Position numbers and translations under genes: made by a program. DNA of 64,000 nt from Penicillus capitatus (Eukaryota; Chlorophyta). Below, in pieces: positions 55,015 through 64,000 of the stretch (positions are counted from its first letter, which is position 1; each line of letters opens with the position of its first letter). The stretch covers positions 1,054,001 through 1,118,000 of the forward strand of contig OZ287695.1 of the NCBI GenBank assembly GCA_965649825.1, given 5' to 3'. The notes below the pieces were generated by a model that saw only the letters and a list, made by a program, of their open reading frames with translations, was not told where the DNA came from and searched no databases.

Positions 55015-57480
55015 ATGATACAGTCATCAATCTCATTTCGCTCTACGCAAAACAAACTCGAATATGGACGCAGGTGTTCGATACAAGCTCGCGCTCCATC
55101 ACATCAGATGGCGCAAACAGCACCACGCGCTATCAACGAACACGGCAGAGAGAATTCCTCAGCGAGTCATCTGTCGAGGGCAAATTGCAAAGAGTACCGT
55201 ACATCTCCAACGCCCACCATAGATTCGTGTTATTTGACATTAGTGAACGTGTCTCAGCTGCTCGCCTCCGGAATTTTGCCTTCTCGGCCGTGTTCGGTTT
55301 CTGCGATGATGCATGGCTTTGACAAGAAAGCTTCAAAGGCGGTCGAGCGGCGTGGCGTGTCTCCCGTCATCCAGAAAGCGCATCGCCGCATCTCGAGGAA
55401 GTACACTGCGTTCGGTCCTTTCTGAAGCAAACTTGGAGAGCTGACAGACTGCTTTAGGCCAGCGAAGAACGCAACAGGCGCCGTTGCTGACGAAACAGCG
55501 ACCAGAAGGGAAAGCCATCCATCGACTGACGAGTAAGCCATCCGCATGTGTGATCGGTGCGAGCTGCCTGGATCCAGGCTACCGGCTTACGGCTCTTACA
55601 GATACCGTGGAAAAACAGCACTTGTGATCGGGGCCGGACCTGCAGGAATGGTGGCGGCACGCTATCTCGCAAGAGAAGGATTCACCGTCCAGGTCACACC
55701 TTTGCGTCGAGTGTGGCGGCATGCGGACAAGGACTGCACAGAGCAGGTGTCTGAGAAACGAGGCGATCCGCAGGAGAATCCTTATCCTCGAACCCGATCG
55801 AACCTCATTGGCTTGCGGCCCTGCACCGTAGATGCCATGCTAGATGTCGGCATCGACTTTCCGGAAGAGGGTTTCAAATCCGGCGTCCACGCGCTGCACG
55901 GTGCTACCTTTTCCCAAGAGACGGGAGACGGTGTTCAGTGTCTTGACCAAGTGCAGGCAACGTGGCGTTTGGACTGAAGAACATAGAGACCATGCTGCCG
56001 GACTCGCCTAGAAGAACCTATATAGGCGAAAGGCAAAGCATTGCCGAGCTGATTCTGATAGACACTCAAGAGAAATTCAAAGATCAGATCGCCCTCCATT
56101 ACAACCGCAGATGCAAGGTATGTGTTGCTTCTTCCCTCCTCTCTCTGATTTCGAGGTACTTCCTCAGAGAATCGACTTCGAGGCAAAAACTGCAGTTTTT
56201 GAAGAAGCCCAGGGTGAAGATATCGCAATCAGATATGATCTGCTTGTCGGAGCCGACGGCTACAACTCTGTCGTCCGACAGGAGATGAAAAGGCTCGACG
56301 ACTCCATAGTGATGAAGCAGTATCGCTGTAAAAGAGGGTACAAGTCGATTCGAAACCTTCCTCTCTTGGACGGAGGTGGTTTCCACCAGACATGCGTACG
56401 CTAAAGGTGAATGCTGTTTTGTCCTGCAGATGCGATTTCCGAGTCTTTGAAACCTGGATTCGTTCTGTTTGGGAAACTGATTGGCAGATCTCTTGTGACG
56501 AGAGGGGTGGGTGGAGCAACAGGGCTTCTACTGTATCGATCAGAATACAACATGATAAACGGTGCACTTGAAACGGATCTGGCGACACTCGACGCCATTG
56601 AAGGAAAGGAACATGAATGGCTCAGCGATGTCGTGCCTACCTACTTTCCGAAGGTATGTTCTCTTAAACAGTGCCTGCAGCAAAAGTTTGACTGTGTTTC
56701 AGGAGTGGATCAAGGAGATCGGCGACCAGTTGAAGACGGCTCCCCTGGGAAGAAATCCTGACGTCATTGTCGTGTCTAAGATGGACGGTCCCTCAACAGT
56801 TCTACTGGGAGACGCTGCTCACACTTTCAGTCCAAACCTGGGGATCGGGTTTGTTCCTAATCTACACCTGACGCAAATATGACTCGATCTCTGTAGAGCC
56901 AATGCCGCCATTGTCGATGCAAAAGTCCTCGGCGATGCTCTGAAGGCGACAGATGGAGACGTCGAAGCCGTGGGAAGGGCGTTTCATGGTCAGCGATACG
57001 ATGAAATGCGTGCCCTTCAACAAGCTCAACTGGTCAGCCGTGTTCTCATCGATCGAAACCGATGTCGGTGTTGTGGCGTAGGCTAACGCTTTTGAGCAGT
57101 ATTTCTACTCGCCGACAGATTTCTCTGACTATTTCGTCGGCTGGGTGTACAAAAATGTGTCTCTGAATCTGCGACAGATGATTCCAAATCTGATGTCAAA
57201 GGATTTCGGCCTCCGATACATTGAAGGAGAAATCAGCTCCACTCAAGCATTGTTCATTGTCCGACGCGACGCCTGCGTCTTCGCAAGTAAACCTACCTTT
57301 GAAAGAATCTTTGCATTAATGTGTATGCATGTATTGTTGTTCCCAGTGGCCTGCACCGTAGTCGCGTTGGTCGCAGTGAAGTTTCTGGCGATTCCCCTGA
57401 TTGAATTGACGGCAGGCCAATCGGGGATCTGAGTTCTCATTTAACGTTTCCTTTCCTTGTGGAAAACTTCCAACGGCTTT
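55015..57480. repeat. tandem segmental duplication, unit 2
   Basis: Second unit of the duplication described at 52317-54770. It includes the 5' flank, the disrupted leader exon and all later exons of the second monooxygenase gene. Confidence 0.9.
55249..57432 (+). CDS. KMO-like FAD monooxygenase, copy 2, ancestral start lost
   Basis: All later exons match copy 1, including VIGAGPAGMVAARYLA, DLLVGADGYNSVVRQ, VLLGDAAHTFSPNLGIG and the C-terminal membrane helix. However, the position of the copy 1 ATG reads GTG (55249-55251), and the leader exon contains an in-frame TGA (55423-55425) where copy 1 has CGA. An ATG at 55546, inside the former intron 1, opens a frame straight into the FAD domain (MCDRCELPGSRLPAYGS), so a leaderless protein is possible. 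At the exon 3/4 junction the copy 1 donor would shift the frame; a donor five bases upstream (AC/GTGGCG, at about 55960) restores it. It is either a relocated enzyme or an early pseudogene. Confidence 0.65.
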
Positions 57481-58359
57481 GAACTTATGCGCCTTTTATA
57501 AAGTCATTGTGAGGCAGACTGCGGGTTTCTCTCCGTGTATTCTTTTTTCGACCTTGTCAGGATCACGCGAATCACGACGGCAGGCAACACTCCGACAAAG
57601 GTTGGAAGACTCGCACTGCGGGCTTCCGTTTAGTCGTCGATAATCTGTTCTCTGTACACCTTTGCTCCGGGAATTGACAGTAGAGGTCGATCATCGGAGC
57701 ACGGAATCACCGCGATCAGAAAGCAAAGCATTCGTTCGGCTAACAAGCAGTGTCGATCTGATTCGCGATTGTATTATCTCAACGAAATCGCCCGCGCTCA
57801 CGGCGCGAAAGCGTTAGAACGTCAGAATGCTTGACAGCCATCACACGGCGTGTCAAACGAATTGGCAGACAAGGTGTGATGGATCATCACTGCGCGAACA
57901 AGGACAGAACAGTGTCTATGAAACCGAATTGTCACTCGTCGACTGCGAGACAATAGAGTTGTTGGCTTCTCTATTCTTGCACCTGAGCCTGGTGTCCGTT
58001 GATATAGCTGCTATGCATTCAGTATCAAGCCTTTCAGGCATCATCTACTGCACCTGTAGTGAAGATACACCTGTGACGTGCTAACTGATTGGCTCGTGGA
58101 TTGCCAAAGTAATGCTCGCAATGCTGTAACAGACTAGGCGAAAGCGCAAAATCCCACCGAAACTCTCTCTGTCAGTTGTGATAGACCTCGCACCTCCGGT
58201 AACGTACATGTGTTGGCCTTACGATGGGTTCTTAGAAAGTCGCTATAAACACTTTTGTTGCCCCGAGTACAGTAAAGCAGACAGAAGAGGTGCACACGGG
58301 AGAAGGGGCATAATATGACTTGACGGTTCGCCAAAGAATGAATAGTTTTTGTTCGGGTG
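57481..58359. other. intergenic region with weak frames
   Basis: Stop-free plus-strand stretches occur at about 57630-57825 (LYYLNEIARAHGAKAL) and 57827-58084 (85 codons from ATG, with a hydrophobic segment LLASLFLHLSLVSVDIAA). They are adjacent but in different frames and no join was found. No known family. Confidence 0.3.
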
Positions 58360-59560
58360 GTGACCCTATCGACGGCCCCCGAACTTGGCGCGACGATGTC
58401 CATTCCCCGCCGGAACCCATCCAACTCGGCGCGGGCTTGCCAGACTCAACCGGGTCAACACTGATGGGACACCCTCCTCTGAGTCCGGCGCAAGGATCCA
58501 CCCCCGCGTCGTACTTCTCGATATGGTCCAACTGCACCATGCCGCTTCGGGTGGATCCTCACGATAGACGTGTTTTCCAGAACCTATACCCCCGAAAATT
58601 TTCGCCTTGTGGATGGAAACGGTAGCCGGATTGAGTCGATGTGACGTAATGATGGTCATTTACCGCCGGCTGCGTTTCGCCCGGCCATTCTGCGTCTCCG
58701 CGACAATCCTGGATTCGTTCCGTCAATCGGCAGGCAGGATCTGCGAGTCGAGTGGTAAGCCAGGCTGTGGCGCAAGGTTTTGACGATGCAGATTTTCAAG
58801 GGGCTAACGCTTTGACGAGAGGACGACCAAAGAACTGTAGGCCCATACAAACAAAAGCTCCAGACTGTTTGCATATTCACTATAAATTGCACTGTTTACG
58901 TGGATCACTAAAAGTGTGTGGGCAGAGATGGCACCTTCTTCGCAACCATATATCCCAAGTCTCAGTCGCACGCGATGGCATCACGCTCATTGCTCACATT
59001 GCCTGCCATATGAGTCCTTCTTATGGGATAGACATTACAGAAAAATTGCTAATGCCGTATGGCTCACTATATGCAGCACTCGCATTAATTGTACGGACGG
59101 GGATCACCACCAACTCTAAACTCTACTGATGTCGGGATTTTGTTCAGCCGGCCCATTCCTCGGCGCCATTGAAACTCGATTGGCAACGAAACCGTTCTGT
59201 GTTTCTTTCAAATCAATCGGTCTTTCGTTGCGATCGTGATGCGAATGAGCTACGGAGGATTGAGGGGCTTATGGGCACAACATGGAGCTTCTGTGGAGAA
59301 GAGAAACAGTTTCTCGGCACCGTGTTCTCTGCTACTAACATCTAAGAACAAAGCGCTGGCCTCTCCATGATATTTGTTTTGTACGGAATTGCTCAACTTG
59401 AACTCGCTCACCCTCTCTGTCGCGTGTACCCATCACAACGATGAATTGTTTCCTGACGACGTCGCATCGGAAACTCTGCCCTCAATGGCCAATGACGGGA
59501 CACGAATGTGACGCGTACTGTGTCCAGAAAACGATCGTCTGAGCTGGATGTGTTGTTCAT
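58360..59560. other. GC-rich island and decayed-looking sequence
   Basis: Bases 58360-58620 are conspicuously GC-rich within AT-richer surroundings and are open on both strands (plus 58320-58625, minus 58366-58659). A plus frame 58752-59129 of 125 codons has an odd composition. A second frame there (HAHCSHCLPYESFLW) has a Cys/His spacing that might belong to a zinc-binding transposon protein. No terminal repeats or complete reading frame support a mobile element. 59130-59540 shows nothing. Confidence 0.3.
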
Positions 59561-60160
59561 CGTTCGTCCTTAAGTGCTCAACTGCGGAAACGACGACCTA
59601 GGACTGCACTACCACTCATTTGACGTCCAAGAACAGAAGTTCAAGATTGAATGGGTCGGCTCAAAGAACAGGATAAGGCGGCAGAAGATAGACGTGCTCT
59701 TCTCAGGAAGCAAGAGGTTTGCATTCGATGCAATAGGGCGGCAGCGTAGTGTGTTGTTGCGAGTCCCACAGCGTGAATGGACTCGGCCTGTCGAGGACAT
59801 GGTGCAGGACTACGAAGTCAACAACGCCGACAAAGCGCATTTCTCGCGTCTTTTAAAGATGTTGACGACGCAGACCGTTTTTTGTGCGAAACCGTTCGTA
59901 TGCGACGCCATGGTTTGGCAGCATGGAACAGTGGCGTCGCATCATCGCCACGGAAAGACTTCATCAATACGGAAGATGAGAACTCACTCCGACAACACAC
60001 CACCTGTCCATCTAAATTTGCCAATTTGCTTCGCGACTGCACTTCAACGAACGATGACCACATCGTCGCAGAAACACGCTCATGCTGTGAGGAAAGGGTG
60101 CGTGTTTTTGCGAAGTTCTTCAAGATATCATAGGAACAGTCTTCTGGTCACTGCCTTGAA
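59543..60160. repeat. duplicated segment upstream of paralogue B
   Basis: It corresponds to 26083-26690 upstream of paralogue A. It carries a 209-codon plus frame from 59574, whose first 120 codons match the frame at 26095 and which then diverges. An alternative frame (59777-60133) shows better codon-position bias in the comparison, but its partner in the A segment has a stop. Coding status is unproven. Confidence 0.6.
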
Positions 60161-60519
60161 TGTGGCTTTAAGGCTTCAATGTAGCTTCATGTTAATGACA
60201 TGAGTAGCAGTTGTAGCTCTTGTTGAGGTATAAAGCCCGTTTCTTGAGCATCGCAGATGAGCGTCTCTTCTCTCTGAACTCCCTACCGATACACCAGTAA
60301 TTTGACTCGACAATCAACCATCGCCGAACTTGTACGTGGAGGTTATTCTTGCTAACATCCCCGTAACGTTTTTCACGGTTTTTCCTGGATGTTAAAGAAC
60401 ACGAGGCAGCCAAGGAAGCGAGTGCGCTTCAGACATCGTCTGTTAGCTTTCTCGAGACGTTTGCAAGGAAGAACGTTTCCGCCCAAGACCTTACAGTGCA
60501 GCGTTCCGAATAGCGGTCG
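60161..60519 (+). promoter_or_regulatory. promoter/5' flank of membrane-protein paralogue B
   Basis: TATAAAG at 60229-60235 and the following roughly 285 bp align with the flank of paralogue A, up to the ATG at 60520. Confidence 0.5.
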
Positions 60520-63500
60520 ATGAATTTACTGCAACGCACTCCTCTAAGGGTACTCAAAGGTCATCCGCAAATGCGTCTTGTGAACACTGGTGTAGGTTTT
60601 TGGGTTGCTATGCCTCTGCGCCTGCGTGAGTCATGCATACGTGCCAGTGATTTATCCCTCCATGATCGAGCAACATGGATTCGTCTACCACGAGGTGTGT
60701 CTGTCTCATCGAAATGAAATTGCCATTCGATCTGTTCTCCTCTAGGATTCCAGAAGGGTGTTGAGTCTGCCCGGGGGAGTGGAACCGCTCCTGTGCAGAC
60801 AGGGAGAAACGAATCCGTTCGATGAGGCAGACCGCGAATGCTCGGATGTTGTCGTTTTCACCAGTTCCGAGACCATCACCTTTCAGATTCTAAACCTGTC
60901 CACAAACGGCGTCATCCAGCCATTCACTTCCATACCTGACGTCAGCTGCGATGCAGAAACGGCTCTCATTCCAGCTGATATGTTTAGGTGAAATTATCTG
61001 ATGGCATAGATGATAAAATCGAAATGTTCGCTTATGGTTCGGCTGGCTTGCTAAGTACCGAGGCAACTCAACTGACAGTAAACAATTTCCTTGATGGCAC
61101 TACAGAATCGACAGTTAAAAAGGCAGAGCAATCTAGATCTGTTTTTCGTGGGACACAGTTCATCTCAGAAGCATTAGAATCTGCAATCAGTGAAGAAAGT
61201 GACATGGATAATAAGTTCGATCAGGAAGAAGAAACAGATGCGATAGAAGTAGATCCGTCAAAGACCACAGAGTCGCCGCATTCCGTCCCCGCAGCAGATT
61301 CGGACCTCGAAGAGCTCGAGGATTTGCAGAGTGCAGAGGCGCCGCATTCCGTCCCCGCAGCAGATTCGGACCTCGAAGAGCTCGAGGATTTGCAGAGTGC
61401 AGAGGCGCCGCATTCCGTCCCCGCAGCAGATTCGGACCTCGAAGAGCTCGAGGATTTGCAGAGTGCAGAGGCGCCGCATTCCGTCCCCGCAGCAGATTCG
61501 GACCTCGAAGAGCTCGACGATTTGCAGAGTGCAGAGGCACCGCATTCCTTCCCTGCAGACGAGTCGGACATCGAAGAGCTCGACGATTTGCAGAATGCAG
61601 AGGCGCCGCATTCCTTCCCTGCAGACGAGTCGGACATCGAAGAGCTCGACGATTTGCAGAGTGCAGAGGCACCGCATTCCTTCCCTGCAGACGAGTCGGA
61701 CGTCGAAGAGCTCGACGATTTGCAGAGTGCAGAGGCACCGCATTCCTTCCCTGCAGACGAGTCGGACGTCGAAGAGCTCGACGATTTGCAGAGTGCAGAG
61801 GCACCGCATTCCTTCCCTGCAGACGAGTCGGACATCGAAGAGCTCGACGATTTGCAGAATGCAGAGGCGCCGCATTCCTTCCCTGCAGACGAGTCGGACA
61901 TCGAAGAGCTCGACGATTTGCAGAGTGCAGAGGCACCGCATTCGTCCTCCGAAGCAGATCCGTCCGAAGGTGGAGAGGCGCTGCCATCAGATCTGGAGAT
62001 GTTCCCGGATCTGGTAGAAGAGTTGGAAAACCCCGAAGCAGATCCGTCCGAAGGTGCAGAGGCGCTGCCATCAGATCTGGAGATCGTCCCGGATTTGGTG
62101 GAAGAGTTGGAAAACCCCGAAGCAAATCCGTCCGAAGGTGCAGAGGCGCTGCCATCAGATCTGGAGATCGTCCCGGATCTGGTGGAAGAGTTGGACAATA
62201 AGGAAGTCAGAGAGTCTGTTAGAGCCGAGGAAGAGGGGACAGAACCGCCCGATAGCGCTGAGGAAGAACAGGGAGAACCGTCTAAGATCAGCAGTGAAGA
62301 CGAAGAACCATCATCTGAGAACAGCGGTGAAGACGAAGAACCATCATCCGAGAACAATCGTGAAGATGAAGAACAGCCGTCTGGTACTGCCAGAGGATCA
62401 ATCGTCGCACAAGAAACAAATTCGACTACTGCCGGAGCAGACATTCAAGTGATACCCGCTGAATGTAATTTCCTGTTGTCTTTGTCTCGATCACTGAATG
62501 ATTGATGTCTTTAGTGTTCTCTGAAGAAGAAGACTCGGCAGAAGATGACGATGAAGAAGAATCCCAGTCTTTGCGGAAGCTTTTGAGAGACCTCCCGGAA
62601 ACAATCAAGACAACTGGACCTGATAGTGACGACATAAGTGTCATCGTCATCGAAGCGAACAGCACTGCCGATTTCCTTCATCCAGATGGAACAATCAAAG
62701 AAGATCGCGTATTACTCATGGAGTTGCACGTGAGCAAGATCCCGTCAAACACACTGATTCCTGTAGCTGTGCAATTCGGAAGCAACGTCAGCCGCAACAT
62801 CTTCGTTTATCGAGACGCGTCTCCAGTTACGGCAGAGATCAGTTTGGTCCGGAGTCCTGAAAGTCAATCAGACACTGGTACTGACGAACATTTCCAGTAT
62901 CGAGTGGATTTTTCAAACTACATTTTCAGCCCTCCAGATGGCGACGAGATGGATTGTTCAGATGTCCGAAATGCATTAGCAAAGTTCACGTCGCAGCACT
63001 TGACAAGTGGATCCGATCTGAAAGCCAATGACTTGCAATCTGTGAGGAATGCAGCGAGAGATCTGTCTGACTGCTTCTCGCAGCCATCATCTTCGGTTCC
63101 AGAAGAAGTCGTTCGAGTGACTGGTGTCTCGGCAGAGATTAACGGAACGCAAGATCTACAGCTGCAAAATCTCCGAAAAGGCGAAAGTCCGCAAACGTCT
63201 GTACTGATCTCCTTTGAAGCCAATGTGGAGAGGCGCACGAGGATGGAGATTAGCATTCACCCTCCGGCAGGCGTCGTTGATCTTGCTGGACAGCCGATTG
63301 AGGAGCAATCGGAATCGTACAGGATTGAACGAAGAAATCGGGCGACACAAAGGTCAGTAGACCAAGCAGAGAGATATGGAACTGCGTCCACAGTAATAGC
63401 CAGCACATCCGTGGCCACTTCTGTCGCAGTGTCCGTTGGAACATCTGTAGCCACCTCTGTGACAGGATCGACGCTTGCCAGTGGTGCCGGAGGGGTGGCA

Positions 63501-64000
63501 TTTGCCAAGTCCATGTCAGCTGCTCTTGAGTTACTCGGAGTGTGTCAGCACATTTATCTCATATCCAAGATGGGCGTGCCAAACATGCCTGAAAACTTTG
63601 AAGCATTTGGAGAGTCTTTTAGCTGGACAATGCTCTACATCAAAGTGCCATGGAGAAACGACACCGAGGATCAGAGAGTCTACCAACTCGGCAGTAAGTC
63701 AGAAGACGGAGATGGACAATCCGAGGGAGATACCGCATCAGATGTCGTTGTTTTCGAACGAGAGTGGCCGTACAGAAGACTCGTACTGGTCCTCTTCTGG
63801 GCACTGATTCTGTTGTTTTCTTTGGTCACCCTGCATGGTGTCATCATGGCCATCTTCTTCGGCCTTCGTTTGTCCTTACACGACAAGTTGAGATTTCCTC
63901 GCCTCGAGCTGTACTTCCTTTACTGGGTCATGCCAGCCACAGCAGGAGCTTGTGCCAGTCTGTTTACTGGAAACAAAAGTACGACGCATTTAGTTGCATA
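60520..64000 (+). CDS. polytopic membrane protein with acidic repeats, paralogue B (3' end outside window)
   Basis: Exons 60520-60549, 60596-60694, 60746-60940, 60988-62464 and 62515-63978 correspond one-to-one to those of paralogue A, with introns of 46, 51, 47 and 50 bases at equivalent positions. A GT donor at 63979 starts the next intron, so the remaining exons lie beyond the window. The signal peptide (MNLLQRTPLRVFGLL), the N-terminal extracellular domain and the large domain before the membrane part are all conserved. The central region differs: ten 22-residue acidic units (each containing EELxDLQ) and three 28-residue units (PSDLEIVPDLVEELEN) replace the Pro/Ser repeats. The frame stays open to the last base of the window. 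Confidence 0.75.
61261..62205. repeat. coding minisatellites in paralogue B (66-bp and 84-bp units)
   Basis: Ten units of 66 bp (about 61264-61940) encode the motif PHS(V/F)PA, then two acidic blocks. The first four and the last six form two sequence sub-types. Three units of 84 bp follow to about 62205. All units are multiples of three, so the frame is kept. Long open frames on the other strand here are shadows of the repeats. Confidence 0.95.

Noticed and set aside
61187-62444. Four overlapping long frames over the acidic repeats of paralogue B on both strands
   Set aside because: Same repeat artefact; they end at the repeat borders and share nothing with the paralogue.
1-64000. A bacterial-style operon, defence island, CRISPR array or prophage
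   Set aside because: All recognised genes are eukaryotic and spliced; no array of spaced repeats, phage structural gene or ribosome-binding-site pattern was seen.

Overview
The window is nuclear DNA of a small-genome, flagellated eukaryotic microbe. It has many spliced genes with very short introns (mostly 44-60 bases, GT-AG with two likely GC-AG). Intergenic gaps are often under 100 bp, and the core genes are eukaryotic: SPT5, PSMD11/RPN6, TOM7, YIPF6 and a SPINDLY-type GT41 enzyme. DNAAF1 and SPEF2 show that the organism builds motile cilia or flagella. The mix of a SPINDLY-like enzyme, a plant-type LMBR1/LIMR protein and an SLC13-type carrier with several RCK_C domains points to a protist, perhaps an alga or a SAR-type flagellate. 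I cannot place it further. No tRNA, rRNA, CRISPR array or bacterial-type operon was seen.

Left part (1-21 kb). A GC-rich stretch with a 55-bp direct repeat leads to a small secreted cysteine protein (827-1354). After a gene-poor, AT-richer stretch come DNAAF1 (minus), YIPF6, SPEF2, SPT5 and a TOM7 visible only after splicing. A 1,288-residue coiled-coil protein with a C-terminal PAM2-like motif lies on the minus strand.

Middle (21-51 kb). This part holds a GlpT/UhpT-type MFS carrier, a hidden small minus gene and a TPR co-chaperone-like protein. Paralogue A of a signal-peptide-bearing polytopic membrane protein carries a Pro/Ser minisatellite. Then come two unresolved small genes, the SLC13-type carrier with four RCK_C domains, the SPINDLY-like enzyme, a secreted trypsin-like protease and an ankyrin protein made from a tandemly repeated exon-intron module. 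PSMD11 and an LMBR1-like membrane protein are divergently transcribed 87 bp apart.

Right part (51-64 kb). An unrecognised spliced gene is followed by a tandem pair of KMO-like FAD monooxygenase genes (offset about 2.69 kb). The second copy has lost its ancestral start and has a stop in the leader exon. After a gene-poor stretch, paralogue B of the membrane protein runs off the window. Its flanks are nearly the same as A's, but its central repeats are acidic rather than proline-rich.

Gene models were assembled by hand by joining exons in phase. The summed exon lengths come out as whole codons for the fully modelled spliced genes (secreted protein, TOM7, PAM2 protein, MFS, TPR protein, paralogue A, LMBR1-like, FAD copy 1, SPT5). 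This supports those splice sites but does not replace transcript data. Many entries marked unresolved are coding-like frames that lack an initiator or a full model.
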